A DNA stretch of 64,000 nucleotides. It comes from Lunularia cruciata. Its lineage: Eukaryota; Streptophyta; Marchantiopsida; Lunulariales; Lunulariaceae. The translations under genes and the position numbers were made by a program. Position 1 is the stretch's first letter; each line of letters starts with the position of its first letter. The stretch spans positions 55,185,001 through 55,249,000 of the forward strand of contig OX419758.1 in the NCBI GenBank assembly GCA_948567375.1. Reading direction: 5' to 3'. Shown in pieces: positions 33,735-44,869 of the stretch. A model generated the notes under the pieces. That model was not told where the DNA came from and made no database searches. It worked only from the letters and a program-made list of their open reading frames with translations.

Positions 33735-34571
33735 AGATGACATGGTTGCCTTATAGCATGTGAAAAGGAGTACAACACCTTCTTTTTCAAGGAAGGCCTT
33801 GTATTCCATGAGGACTGGATCTATGTTCTAGCCAAAGGTGATCTTTGACTTGTGCGCCTTCAAGAAGCCCATGATTTTCCAATTGCTGGTCACATGGGTG
33901 TGAACAAGACCTTAGATACCCTCCAATGCCAATGGTGGTGGCCCAACATGGCACAAGATGTTTGGGAGTTTGTCCAATCATGTGAGAGTTGCCAACACAA
34001 CGAGGCATATAACCAAAAACCAAGTGGACTTCTTCAACCACTCCCCATTCCATCTACTCATTGGGAACATGTGAGCTTAGATCTCATCACCTCCTTGCCC
34101 AAGACAAGGCAAGGTCACACAACAATTGTAGTGTTTGTGGATAAGCTTACCAAGCAAATCCAATTGGCACTAATGGTTGATACCGTGGATGCTCCTACCT
34201 TGGCGCAAATCTACTTCAACAATATATTCAAGCATCATGTGATGCCATGTGTACTCATCTTTGACCATGATCTTTGCTTCACTGGAAAGTTTTGGCAAGT
34301 AGTCTTCTAGATACTTGACACCAAGCTTGCTTTGTCCATGGCCTATCATCCTCAAACTGATGGAAAAATTGCATCTTGGAAGATATACTTCATGCCTTTG
34401 TCAACATTCACCATACCATTGGGGAGGAATGTCTTGCAGCTACAAAGTTTGCCTACAAAAATTCTAAATAGGCAAGCATTGGATTCTCTTCTTTCTTTCT
34501 CAATTTTGGCCAAGACCCACTTGTTCCAAATTCCCTTCTTATTCCTCCTCCATCTCATGTCCCTCATACTT
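33735..34571 (+). pseudogene. Integrase of C4, first part
   Basis: Open from 33852 to 34310: zinc-domain end (HMGVNKTL, CESCQHNEA), core SLDLITSLPKTRQG and LIFDHDLCF (the second Asp region changed from SDRD), then after a TAG the YHPQTDGK block, where the third catalytic residue region is deleted and the frame shifts. It is cut at 34571 by the D1 insertion; the continuation is at 46242-46477. Confidence 0.85.
34567..34571 (+). repeat. Target-site duplication of D1, left copy
   Basis: TACTT, repeated at 46237-46241 where the C4 integrase resumes (TACTTCAACC...). In C1 the uninterrupted site reads catacttccacattc. Confidence 0.9.
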
Positions 34572-35429
34572 TGTGGTACCCACATTTTTTTGTTTTTTTC
34601 AAAACGGAGAAGAAGAAGTGTATAGAGAAGTCGGATTGTGCCTGTATGACCAAAGAAGGTGAAGAAAAGAGTCTTTGGGATAAAACTCGAGGTAACGTGG
34701 CTTTGGGTCATAAGGCGAAGTACTCAGACTGGCCTTATCAGCATGAAACCCAAAGTTGACTTTGGGTCAAGACGTGAAGAAGAAGCCGAAGACAAAGACG
34801 GAGAGAGAGAGACTTTGTATCGGGCGACGTGAGCGGATCCAAAGAACCTGTAACAAACTTCTTTGGAGTCGGTGTAATCAAGAAAGTATGGGGGAAGAAA
34901 CTAATGACCTCAAGATCAAGAACTTCTTGATAGTGATAGGCAACAATTTCACCAAATCAGAAATTTGAGAGGAGTAGTGACTGAAGAGTGACTGATTGGC
35001 CCAAGACTATAAAATTACAAGGTACGCAAGAAGAAGAAGCCATGTCTAGTTGCTACCCGGTGCCCATTCAGAGTCAACCCGAAGTAATGCAAATCACAAA
35101 TCCATAGGAAGAGCAGTGGGTTAGGATTTTGAGGACGATCTTCCACAAGAGAAAAGTGAGGAAGCACACAATGGCACCAAAAGTGAGCAAGCAGAGTGCG
35201 GTGAGAGGGCTTGCAATTTGTTGTTTAGAGGTTATAGTATGAATCAAAGTCTTGACGAGACTTCATATCACGTTCTTGACTTGGAACTAGAATTTCAGTT
35301 TTCCAGGTTTCATGGTAGAAATTGCAGCCAGTAACTGCAAGGATGGGCCAAAGCATGAGGGGAAGAGAGAGAATCCCGCTCGATGGACGGAGGTAGATTG
35401 GAGAGTAGTGTTGGGAAGGCAAGTCGGAG

Positions 35430-37616
35430 TTGGGAAGGCAAGTCGGAGAGGTAGGAGGTACTACCTTCTATTGGAAGTGTGATGCTTTAGAAGAAACTAT
35501 GAAAGTTAGGAAGTCGTTCACTCGACCCCGCATGAAGAATGGGTATAAGGTGGATAGCTATAGAGATCCTAAGTGGAGAGAAATTGTAAGCGCGATGATG
35601 GCCATGTTCAAGCCAAAGCAAACCACCTATGTTACTATGCAACAAGCGGTGTTCTTTCACCAAATGTTTGCGAGAGAGGCAATAGATTGGGCAAAGTGCC
35701 TGCATCAGAGAGTGGGGCAGATGATTTCCGGGTGGAGAATGGATATGCCACCACACTATTTGGTGCCATTTGCAGGACACTTTTATTTTGGGTTGAGCTT
35801 ACTGACTTCAGAAGAGCGAAATAGAATGAGGTTGCATTTTCATCCAGATTTGTGCAAGGAAGCCGATGCAGATGAGTGATATTATATGGAGAGAGCGAGA
35901 GAGGGGGATAGGTACTACACATAGAGTGGGAGAGAAAAGATCATAGCAATTGACCTTCCAAGGGCGAGGAAGAGGACCAAGCGTGAGAGTCGGGTTGCGA
36001 CTGTACAACCCCAGAAAGTTCCAAGGCTTAACCCGATGGCGGTGATGGTGAAGTTGACGGAAGTTGTGCAGGAGGAAGAAGAAGAATCGGAAGAAGAAGA
36101 ATTGGAAGGAGAAAGCGGATCAAAGGAAGGAGTGTCAGGCAAAGAAGAGGAGTTTAATCTACGAAGCAAAGAATTGAGTAGCGGCAGCAAAGGTGAGGCG
36201 GAAGTTCAGCAAGTGGTACAGCCGATGGAAGATGTCAAAAAGCCGAGCCTTGAGGTTTCCATGCTGGAACGGTGCAGTAAGAAAGAAGAAGAAGTCAAAG
36301 CACAACCTCAAGCTGCCAAGCGTGATAATGTCCTGAGTGTATCGGCAGTGGGGCCCAGTAACCTTACTAAGAAGGAGGGAGAAAGTTCTGAGGAAGAAAC
36401 TTTGAAGGTGCAAAGATCTTGACTTTGGAGCAAGGTACCAAGTATAGAAGAGTCGGAACCCAAAGTCCGAGCTGAGGATGCAAGGAGTAAAGGAGTGGAC
36501 TATTTTTCCAGAGTATTATGCCTGTTGTTGGCAATGTTGCAGCAGAAGAAGTTAGAGATGATAAGTGCCAAGCTTGATATACCTGATGAATTAGCGGTGG
36601 TAAAAGCTTGGAGTGCCAAAACTTTGTTGTTACGAAGTAAGCTGACAAGAGTGGAGATGGAAGTCGAGGAACTTTGGGTTGAGGAGGTTCTTTGGAGTAA
36701 ACACTTTGAGGTGACAAGGGAAGAGCTAGTCAAGAATTGTGAGGAAGCAAAGGAGATGACTGCAATGATTGCGGGATTGAAGGGAGAACTTGCAGCGGTG
36801 CGTGTCAAATTAATACACTCCAAGGCAATTGCTGCGAGGATGGAGCAAGAGTTGGAGAGTCTTAAGAAGAGGGCAGCGGAGAAAGATCAAGCCTGGCAAT
36901 GAGAGTTGACAGAGGATAGTAGAGAAGAAGATAGTTTGAGAAGGTTGGTGCACAAGGCAGAGGAACAACTTGCTGTACATTGAAAGGAGAAGGAAGCATT
37001 GAAAGTTGAGTTTGAAGATGAGCTTCAGATGTATCGTAGTGAATTGGAAGAAGAGAGAAAGAAGGAAAAGTGTACGGTGATGGAAGAAACAAGTGAAGTA
37101 GAAGGTGTCATTAACGAAATTAAGGCCATGTTGAGTACAGAAGTAGAGTGTAAACTCGAAGAAGCGAGGCTGCATGAGTTGAAGTTGCTAGTGCAAGAAA
37201 CGCGGAAGAGGAAAGCGAAGGACACCGAGTTGAATAATCTGTTAATCCGGCTATGAGATCGTGTAGATAGGAAGATGTTAGAGGTGGGGGACAATGTGTG
37301 TCTCAGACTAGACCTGATTAGGACAGAGTTAGCTAAACTTCGTAGTGAGGTAGAAGAAGTTTGAAGACCCGAAGTTGCATAAATAGGAGGGTAGGTGTCT
37401 TCAGATTTGACATTTGACACTTTAGAGAAGAGTGGGTCGGAAGATAAAGTAGTAGAAAGGTTACCCAAGACTTCAATTGTAGATCAGATTGAAGAAGTAG
37501 TAGAATTGATAGAAGAGTTAGGAGTTAGGAGATGCAAAGATAGAGTAGTAGGAACTGAAGTTACTTCGGGTTTGGGTTTGAAAGCCGATGATGAAGTGGA
37601 CATTGGATCAGATTAG
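35430..37616 (+). pseudogene. Long reading frame inside the D1 LTR, unknown protein
   Basis: One frame runs through this whole interval (35430-35879, 36036-36422, 36495-36902, 36999-37256, 37395-37616 are all in phase), interrupted only by a handful of stops, so the ancestor was a single frame of at least 730 codons. In order: a conserved block (TTFYWKCDA, MMAMFKPKQTTY, MQQAVFFHQMFA, PPHYLVPFAGHFYFGLSLL); a basic patch (RARKRTKRESR); a strongly acidic Glu/Ser region; a long charged, probably coiled-coil part (EMEVEELWVEEV, MEQELESLKKRAAEKD, LEEARLHELKLLVQE). The same order is found in D2. I recognise no known domain. A 19-bp direct duplication at 35411-35448 has shifted the frame at the left end, so the start is unclear. 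Confidence 0.7.
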
Positions 37617-37763
37617 AAACAGATTTGAGATTTGAAGGGGCCAATATGAAGAGGTGCATTGTCATTTTGGATCTGTAGGTTAGAAGAGTTGTTGTAGAAC
37701 GGTATTTTTGTTAGAATTGTCGTTTGCTTTAGTATTTAAGGGAAGCACTCGTAGGCTTATGTT

Positions 37764-37767
37764 GTTC
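37764..37767 (+). repeat. Target-site duplication of E, left copy
   Basis: GTTC, repeated at 45590-45593. Joining the flanks gives atgttgttcagtg, which matches the uninterrupted D2 sequence near 52932 (atgttgtttagt). Confidence 0.8.
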
Positions 37768-38459
37768 TGTGAGCCGGCCTGTCTCTCACTCAGGATGAAC
37801 CTCTGATGGCTATTATGGTAGCGCACCATGGACTAAGAAGGCAAGGAACCCGAACTCCATCATACTCCTCCAAGGCTAACACTCCAAGACTCAAGACATT
37901 GCTCACTAGAGAACTCAATGAGAGATAGATAGTTGCAAATGAAAGGATGATGAGTACCTCCTCACCCCTTGTTTATATACTTATGAAATAGTTACGTACC
38001 AAAGTTACTAATTACCGTAGTAACTCAAGTTACTAGACTAAAAGTCAAGTAAAGTTAAAAAGTAGAAAGGAATATCCATTCACATGGGCATATTCCCCTA
38101 AGCATGTGGTCTTATCTTGACCCAACCACTAAAGCAAGGATTCCTTCACATGGGCTATCCTTGGACTAAAGAAGAATCCAAAACAAAAAGGCTTGCGGGC
38201 CCAAGAGTTCTCAACTCTTTCCTCAAAGCCAAACACCTAGGAATAATACCAAGACAACACACTAAAATCCAAAATAGTTGTGCTCATCTTTTCTACTTCC
38301 TCTAAAGTAAGGTCCCATCTATCTTAGCTATGACTAACTTTAGCTAACCATGACTAATATAGAACCATCCTTTATCTCTATATAAATAATATCTCTTAAG
38401 TACTTGTAATACCAAGCTAAATATCACAATACCACACACATGCACAAATGGGTGTTACA
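37768..38459 (-). repeat. 3' LTR of element E (692 bp)
   Basis: Minus strand TGTAACACCC to CCGGCTCACA. Confidence 0.95.
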
Positions 38460-38472
38460 TTTACCCCCGGAC
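38460..38472 (-). other. Polypurine tract of element E
   Basis: GTCCGGGGGTAAA on the minus strand directly before the 3' LTR; the same sequence precedes the LTRs of F and G. Confidence 0.7.
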
Positions 38473-38507
38473 TAAGTTTTCACTTTGTCCTCAAAGTGAA
38501 GGTCTCT

Positions 38508-40139
38508 CTACCTTCTATGGTACATCTTCAACTTATCATGGTTAATCCTATCAAAGTGTCTTCCTCCCAACTCCTTGAGATCATAGGTGTAATTGCCCCA
38601 CACCTTCTCTACTATGAAAAGTCCAAAGTACTTAGGCAAAAACTTCTTTTGCACTCTCTTGAATCGAATGGAATCAAACAACATTACCCAATCACCTTCT
38701 TTGAAAAGCTCCACCTTCTTCTTGCCTTGCCTCTTGTCATAGCTCTCCTTTTGTTTCCTTTGGGCTTGCTCCACTCGAACCATAGCAACTGCTCTTGCCT
38801 CTTCCAACTCCATGAGTTGTTGCTTCCTTGACTTCTCTGCATCACCTCCTTGTGCTTTCTTCAATCTCCTATGAATGCTTTGGAAGGTAGGAAGATCAAA
38901 GTGAATAGGTAAGGTAGACTCAATACCATACACCAATTGAAATGGAGAATATCCGGTGGAAGTCTTCATGGTTGTCCTATACTCCCACAAAACTACATGA
39001 ATCTTCTTGTCCCAATGATGTTTAGCTCCCTCCATTTCTGCATCTTTGGCCAACATCATGCACAAGGTCTGATTGGTTCTCTCTACCAAGCCATTGGAAT
39101 TTGGCTTATAGGATGTAGTTATTCTATGTGTGATAGAGAAATGTTGTAGCATGGCTGTAGTAATGCTTCCTGTAAACTCTCCTCCTCTATCAGAAACCAA
39201 CTCCAAAGGGCATCCAAACCTAGTGATAATGCGTTCATAAAGAAATCTACCCACTCCATCTTCATTCTTGTCCCTCAATGGTCTAGCCTCAACCCACTTG
39301 GTAAGGTAATCAGTAACTACCACAATGTACCGATTGTTCCTTGGGGTTCTATTGAGAGGACCTACAAAATCAATTCCCCACTTCTCAAAAGGTCCTAGCA
39401 ATGGAATTGATCTAAGTGGTGGAGTGGATGTAGACTTTCTAGCAAAATCTTGACAAACATGACAAGTTTTGCAATAATCAAGACAATCCTTGAAAATCCC
39501 TCTCCAATGGTAACCTACATCTAGAATCTTGAAAGCAGTCACCTTTCCTGCAAAGTGTCCTCCACATACTAAACCTTCATGAAACTCCTTTATGAGTAGG
39601 ATAGACTCTTCCTTACCCACTGCTCTTCGAAGTAGACCATCTACTCCTTGGTGAAAAAGAATATCCTCCACCATTGTGTAAGGTCTAGATCTTGCTGCAA
39701 GGGCCTTCCTCTCCCTAGCATGCATTCCTTCTGGATAGTTACCTCTTGTCACAAAATCCACAATCTCCTTGTACTCCATTGGAACCTCTTGAGTGACTGA
39801 GATTGTCATGAGCTCCTCATCCGGGAAGGAATCATCCACTGGCTCATCTCCATCATGATCATAGGCTCTAGATAATAAATCAGCATTTGCATGTTTCTTT
39901 CCTGGCCTATCTTCAATGGTATAGTCATACTCAGACAAGAGTATCATCCACCTTGCTAGTCTCCCTTCAACATTAGGCTTGTTGAAGATGTACTTCAAAG
40001 CCTTGTGATCCGTGACAATGGTGGCTTTCCCTCCAATCAAGTAGTGTCTAAACTTCTTGAGACCAAAGATCAATTGCCAACCCTTCTCTCTCCGTGACAG
40101 AGTAGTTCTTCTCTGCTGAAACCATCTGCCTACTAGCAT
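38508..40139 (-). CDS. RNase H and integrase of element E
   Basis: A 543-codon frame. It starts in RNase H (KFRHYLIGGKATIVTDHKAL, then RMILLSEYD-like and KKHANADLLSR). The integrase zinc domain has the HHCC pattern (HEGLVCGGH ... CKTCHVCQ). The catalytic core keeps all three acidic residues in WGIDFVGPL, LVSDRGGEF and SNGLVERTNQT. The C-terminus has GDWVMLFDS and KKFLPKYFG and ends YHRR with no chromodomain. The frame is separated from RT by one inserted base near 40072-40075, where the intact relative G reads one base fewer; restoring continuity is only an interpretation. Confidence 0.95.
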   Translation of the reverse strand: MLVGRWFQQRRTTLSRREKGWQLIFGLKKFRHYLIGGKATIVTDHKALKYIFNKPNVEGRLARWMILLSEYDYTIEDRPGKKHANADLLSRAYDHDGDEPVDDSFPDEELMTISVTQEVPMEYKEIVDFVTRGNYPEGMHARERKALAARSRPYTMVEDILFHQGVDGLLRRAVGKEESILLIKEFHEGLVCGGHFAGKVTAFKILDVGYHWRGIFKDCLDYCKTCHVCQDFARKSTSTPPLRSIPLLGPFEKWGIDFVGPLNRTPRNNRYIVVVTDYLTKWVEARPLRDKNEDGVGRFLYERIITRFGCPLELVSDRGGEFTGSITTAMLQHFSITHRITTSYKPNSNGLVERTNQTLCMMLAKDAEMEGAKHHWDKKIHVVLWEYRTTMKTSTGYSPFQLVYGIESTLPIHFDLPTFQSIHRRLKKAQGGDAEKSRKQQLMELEEARAVAMVRVEQAQRKQKESYDKRQGKKKVELFKEGDWVMLFDSIRFKRVQKKFLPKYFGLFIVEKVWGNYTYDLKELGGRHFDRINHDKLKMYHRR

Positions 40140-41010
40140 AAGCTATTGGATGATCATGCCCATCTTGGTCTAATTGACTAAGAGTCCATCCTATAGCTAC
40201 ATTAGAAGCATCAGTGTAGAGGATGAAAGGTTTACTCCAATCAGGTTTAGCAAGAATTGGAGCTACAACAAGGGATTGCTTGAGCTCCTCAAAAGCTTTG
40301 AGAGCCTCCTTGTCTTCCAAAATCACCATGTAATCTACACCCTTCTTCATGTAGATGGTCAATGCATAAGCCTTGTTGGAAAATGAGAAGATGAACTTCC
40401 TATAGTACCCAACCATCCCCAAGAATTGGTGTAACTTTGTCAAGCTTGATGGGAATGGAAGGTTTGAGATTTTCCTCACCTTCTCAGGATCAACTGCTAT
40501 TCCATCCTTGGAGATGATGTGTCCCAAAAGTAGACCTTCTTCACATCCAAAAATGCACTTCTCTAGGTTGAGTGATGCATTTGCCTCATCCAAGCATTGC
40601 AAGACTTTGATTAGTTGCTCAAAGTGCTCCTCCTTGCTCCCATAGACACAAAAGTCATCAATAAAATCTCTCACAAATTTCCCAATGAAAGGTTCAAATA
40701 CCTTGTTCATGAACCGTTGGAATGTGGCTGGAGCATTGCAAAGCCCAAAAGGCATGACCTTGAAAGCGTAAGTTCCCCAAGGTGTGGTGAATGTGGTGAG
40801 TTGTTGATGCTCTGGTGCAATCTTGATTTGGTTATATCCACTATAACCATCTCCAAAACTGTACCTCTCATGACCTGCAACCTCCTCCAAGATCTCATCA
40901 ATGAATGGCAATGGGTAGTAGTCCTTTTTGGTAACAGCATTGAGCTTCTTGTAATCCACACATACCCGAAGCTTGCCATTCTTTTTCTTCACAATGACAA
41001 TTAGAGACAC
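40048..41010 (-). CDS. Reverse transcriptase and RNase H start of element E
   Basis: A 320-codon frame with the RT blocks VCVDYKKLNAVT, SGYNQIKIAPEHQQL, KVMPFGLCNAPATFQ, the catalytic FIDDFC, LNLEKCIFG and LGMVGYYRKF, then the RNase H start LYTDASNVAIG with its first catalytic Asp. It ends at the frameshift near 40072. It is in phase with the gag-protease frame upstream but separated by a TAA at about 41011-41013, where the relative G has a GAA sense codon. Confidence 0.95.
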   Translation of the reverse strand: MSLIVIVKKKNGKLRVCVDYKKLNAVTKKDYYPLPFIDEILEEVAGHERYSFGDGYSGYNQIKIAPEHQQLTTFTTPWGTYAFKVMPFGLCNAPATFQRFMNKVFEPFIGKFVRDFIDDFCVYGSKEEHFEQLIKVLQCLDEANASLNLEKCIFGCEEGLLLGHIISKDGIAVDPEKVRKISNLPFPSSLTKLHQFLGMVGYYRKFIFSFSNKAYALTIYMKKGVDYMVILEDKEALKAFEELKQSLVVAPILAKPDWSKPFILYTDASNVAIGWTLSQLDQDGHDHPIAYASRQMVSAEKNYSVTEREGLAIDLWSQEV

Positions 41011-41013
41011 CCA

Positions 41014-41706
41014 TTATGAATTCTCCACCTCAAAGATAAATCCAGCCTCCTTGAGCTTATCAATCTCCTCCTTCACAACCAAAGATATTGGTGGGCTAAT
41101 GCGACGTTGCTTTTGGCGGATTGGTCTTGCATGTGACTCCACCTCTATCTTGTGCTCCTCCAAGGTAACTTCCTTCGAATCCTTGTAATTAAAAGCAAAC
41201 ACATGGATGAACTTGCGGAAAATCTCCTCAAATCTCACCTTCTCCTCCTTGGTAACATTTGGGCCATACTTGAGGGTAGATAACCTTCTCTCTACCTCCT
41301 CAAGTGTCAATGGTGATTTATCTGGGTCCTTCAAAACCTCTGGCTTAGGTGCAAAATCCAAAGCACACAAAGGATACACATCTGAATCAGATTCAGATTC
41401 ATCCTCCTCCGTGGAAGTCTCCTCTTCCATGCTTGTGTCCACACCTGAAGCTCCTTCTTCAGAATCTGATTCCCAATAATCAAAAGATGGTGTATCTGAA
41501 TGTGAAGTGTTGGTGGTGTTAGTCACAAAAACTATGACTCTATGGTTTGATGGCCCAATCCTCAAGTACCCTTTGTGCCATTGATCAATTGTGCGTGCTG
41601 CTCTCAACCATGGCCTCCCAAGTAAGTCATAGCTTGAATCCTTCAAGACTTGGAAAGTCATGAGATTTTGAACTCCCATAACTGAAACTACCACCTTATC
41701 TATCAC
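41014..41706 (-). CDS. Protease end and acidic linker of element E
   Basis: In phase with gag-protease but after a TGA. SYDLLGRPWLRAA is the C-terminal protease block; then comes an acidic stretch (EEETSTEEDESESDSD) and the region leading into RT (FAFNYKDSKEVTLEEHKIEV, RPIRQKQRRISPP). The linker's EKVRFEEIFRKFIHVFAF portion is the pre-RT block of this branch. Confidence 0.85.
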   Translation of the reverse strand: MIDKVVVSVMGVQNLMTFQVLKDSSYDLLGRPWLRAARTIDQWHKGYLRIGPSNHRVIVFVTNTTNTSHSDTPSFDYWESDSEEGASGVDTSMEEETSTEEDESESDSDVYPLCALDFAPKPEVLKDPDKSPLTLEEVERRLSTLKYGPNVTKEEKVRFEEIFRKFIHVFAFNYKDSKEVTLEEHKIEVESHARPIRQKQRRISPPISLVVKEEIDKLKEAGFIFEVENS

Positions 41707-41715
41707 TCCTACTGG

Positions 41716-43332
41716 TCAAACTTGTTGCTTGTTTGCCATGCTCACCACAAATGTTGAAGGTCTTGAGTGTATCATACCCAACTTCTTCATCAACCTTTCT
41801 GACATGGCATTCACTGCTGATCCTCCATCAACCAATGCATCCTTGATGTTGTGACCATTCACTCTCACATCAATCTTGGAGGCATATTCACAAGCCTCCC
41901 ATGGTGCTGGCTTGGCATCCACCACCCCCATTGATACTGGAACTTTTGCCTTCTTCTTCTTCTTGCTCCTTGTAGATCTCAAACCACCTCTAAGCTCCTT
42001 TCTCAAGGTAGGGTTCAAAGCAATTAATTGGCCCACTATGATGTTAGCCTTGTGACTACCAACATCCTCCAACACATTGTAGTTCCATTGTTGCTTTGAG
42101 ATCAAAAAGTCCTCCATCCCCAACTTCTTCCTTGGAGTCTTTGTTGTTGATGGTGTTGAGGTGCGAGTGCTCCTAGTAGACATAGGAGTATCCTTGCTTG
42201 AAGTAAATCCTTGAGAAGAGTGAACATCCTCTGCAAAACAAGCTCTCTTCTTCTCTTGTGCCAAAAGCTCCAAATTAAGACCCTTGGAGTTTGAGCACTC
42301 TCCCTTCTCATACTTGCTCTCCACCACATCTATGGATGTTATCCCCTTACCTTTGTTGGGATTAGGAGCCACTTGGGTTTCACTACCTCCCTCTTTCCCT
42401 CTATTGGCTCCCTCATAACCCCTTCCTCCATGGTAAGTGGAATTTGGGCAATTCCTTTGGATATGGCCTCTTCCTCCACAACCAAAACAATTTCTATCAT
42501 TGAAATGGTTGGCTGGTTGGCCTCCTCTATATGGATAGTTTCCATAACTCCTAGGCCCTCTCCCTACATTCTGATCCACCTCTCTCTTCTCCCATAGTTG
42601 CACCACATTGATCTTGAGATCCGCAAGTTGTTCTATGATGGTTTGGAGTGGATCTTTTTGTGGAGGTGCAAGAACTGGAGCAACTTCTACTTGTGGTGCA
42701 ACCCTTGTCACCAAAGTATCAGAAGTTCCACCATACTTGTAGCCTTGAGGAAGATGCACAACCTCCTTCACCACCAAATCACTATCATCCTCTTCCAAAC
42801 TCTCCTCCATACAAATTGCGATCTTGATAGCTTCAACCTTGGAAGAAGGTTTCTCATATCTCACCTTGCTTCTAATTTGTGGTCTCAATCCTCCCACAAA
42901 ATTCTTGGTGAGCATGGCCCCTATGCCAATCATTATAGTCTCCACATCATCCCCACCCTTCCTCAACACTATGCGAAATCTGGACTCCAACTTTTCCACT
43001 CTTTCCACATAGACTCTCACTTTCTCTCCATCTCCTTGCTTGAGAAATGTAACCTCACTCATCAATCTCTCATAACTCTCATCAGGAAGAAAGTTCTCAA
43101 TGAGTGCTGAAGTCAAAGTCTCCCAAGACTCCTCTTCCCCCTCTCTCCTCTCTCTCTTTTGGTATTCCGACTCATACCATGTAAGTGCTGCATCCTCAAA
43201 GAAATCTGGTAGTAATGAGGCCCACTCATTCTTCCTCCTCTCATTGTTTCCTATGCAAGCTCTCTTGAAGTCTCTCACAAAGGCCTCCACATCTTCTCCA
43301 TCCTTGCCAAAGAAAACCGGAAGTTTTTCCAT
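41716..43332 (-). CDS. Gag and protease of element E
   Basis: A 538-codon frame. The N-terminal capsid-like gag part has PVFFGKDGEDVEAFVRDFK, ALTWYESEYQ and NFLPDESYERL; the nucleocapsid has one CCHC knuckle (CFGCGGRGHIQRNC) followed by a Gly/Arg/Asn-rich tail; the protease has ALVDGGSAVNAMS at the active site. It ends at TGA (41713-41715), with the rest of the protease continuing in the same frame beyond it. Element F carries a TGA at the same place. Gag and protease are in one frame, as in many elements of this branch. Confidence 0.95.
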   Translation of the reverse strand: MEKLPVFFGKDGEDVEAFVRDFKRACIGNNERRKNEWASLLPDFFEDAALTWYESEYQKRERREGEEESWETLTSALIENFLPDESYERLMSEVTFLKQGDGEKVRVYVERVEKLESRFRIVLRKGGDDVETIMIGIGAMLTKNFVGGLRPQIRSKVRYEKPSSKVEAIKIAICMEESLEEDDSDLVVKEVVHLPQGYKYGGTSDTLVTRVAPQVEVAPVLAPPQKDPLQTIIEQLADLKINVVQLWEKREVDQNVGRGPRSYGNYPYRGGQPANHFNDRNCFGCGGRGHIQRNCPNSTYHGGRGYEGANRGKEGGSETQVAPNPNKGKGITSIDVVESKYEKGECSNSKGLNLELLAQEKKRACFAEDVHSSQGFTSSKDTPMSTRSTRTSTPSTTKTPRKKLGMEDFLISKQQWNYNVLEDVGSHKANIIVGQLIALNPTLRKELRGGLRSTRSKKKKKAKVPVSMGVVDAKPAPWEACEYASKIDVRVNGHNIKDALVDGGSAVNAMSERLMKKLGMIHSRPSTFVVSMANKQQV

Positions 43333-43561
43333 CTTAACCCCTCACTATCTTTCTTTTCTCTCAATTTTTTTCTCTTTTCTTTTCTCTCACTCTATTACTA
43401 ATAGAGTATATACATGACTAACACCATCTGAGAATAATCCACTCTATGGAAAACAAAAGGTTCAGGTTGCTCCAAGATTTCTATAGCAACATCAAATCCT
43501 AGAGTGCATATTAATCTAAGTCTCATGGATAGTTTATCCATAAGTTGAAAGATTATCTCCA

Positions 43562-44014
43562 TCAATAATCTTGAGAACTAGCTGATGAAGGTGGTAGTAT
43601 TTCTGTAGCTATACTAAGACTCTCTCCAAGATCCTTCACCAAAGTTTCCAAAAGTGCTTTTTCTCCACTACACTCATGTCCTTTTGGAAGTCCTTCAACT
43701 CCACAAACCTCACACAACTCCTTGGTCTTAGATCTTCTCCCTCCCAATCTTGGTGAAGAAGGTCCAACATGCAAACCCAAGTCAAGTAAGCCTCTCCTTT
43801 CCCTCAATCTCTTGCTCTCAAAGGCCAATGGACATGAACTTGCCTTATGTCCCTTCTCTCCACATAGAAAGCACTTAGACTCACTCTTTCCTCCAAGTGG
43901 TATAGGTTTTTGGATCCTCTCAATACTCTCTTCAAATTCTATTGTAAACTCTCTTTTCCTCAAATCAACCCCTACAATCACCTCAAACCCTTGGGGAACC
44001 TTGCATAATCTCAA
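43562..44014 (-). CDS. Leader frame of element E with two Cys/His motifs
   Basis: A 150-codon frame between the 5' LTR and gag. It contains a CCHC zinc knuckle (CFLCGEKGHKASSC) and a second Cys/His cluster (CEVCGVEGLPKGHEC). The part before the first knuckle (GVDLRKREFTIEFEES) loosely recalls the DUF4283 plus zinc-knuckle proteins of plants, but that is a guess. Minus-strand pieces at 43983-44168 and 44686-44860 in other frames may be its upstream part, broken or joined by splicing. A zinc-knuckle frame ahead of, and separate from, gag is unusual for this class. Confidence 0.55.
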   Translation of the reverse strand: MRLCKVPQGFEVIVGVDLRKREFTIEFEESIERIQKPIPLGGKSESKCFLCGEKGHKASSCPLAFESKRLRERRGLLDLGLHVGPSSPRLGGRRSKTKELCEVCGVEGLPKGHECSGEKALLETLVKDLGESLSIATEILPPSSASSQDY

Positions 44015-44869
44015 TTTCTACTCTTGATGACACTCCATGTTCCCAAGATGAATCTAAACACTCAAACATGCTTTTTGTTGATCTCAAACTTCTCATGCAT
44101 GAGATCTCCACTCTGCAGAATTGACCCTTCCTCACAATGTCACTCAAATCTCCCAACCAATATGTCACAGTCCTCTCAAATTTTTCACACTTGATGACAA
44201 CTCTAGGGCGTCTCTCTTTGCAAAATTTCAGATCTTCTCATTGAGCTATTTGGCCTAGAAACCTTTCTATTCAGCACCCATATTTCAGATTTGGTCTGAA
44301 AACCACCCCCCTCACTTCAAAAACTCATTTCTCCCTTCGCAAGAGCGATCTCTCTCTAATTTTTGTGGCAGCAGGTAAGATACAATGCAGTGAATTTTCT
44401 TGGAAATTTTCAGGACAATTCACTGAAAATTGAAGAAATGGCAGACTCTGTACAATTTTTCAAAGAGCATGCAGTTGCGGGAGCACTTTACCCTATCAAC
44501 TTTCAAAAATTCTAGCCCACTGCGCATAAAAGCTCTCATAATAATTTTGAGTGTGCTAACTGAAAGATAACCCAAACTATCATGTGTAGAAATTTCAAGT
44601 CCAGATCTCAAACTTGAAATTTTGCCCAAAATCACCTTAATCCCCAAAATCTACAATCCATCTCACACAATCTCTCCAATTCCTCTCATGTGTACAAGAT
44701 GTACAAAACCACCTCAAAGACATCATAATGAACTACAGGGTATACAAATGGATCTTGGTTCTCTAACATAAGTTCAGCCATCTCCTCTCCTAATGTTCTC
44801 TCCAAGTGAGCTCTCATAGCCTCCTTCTGCCTAATGTAGAATTCGACGCGGAACATTATCTTGCCTTCT

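Noticed and set aside
38448-38831. 127-codon plus-strand frame, repeated at 57960 (minus) and 61288 (plus)
   Set aside because: Always antisense to the integrase C-terminus of family E; its recurrence reflects the repeat, not a separate gene.
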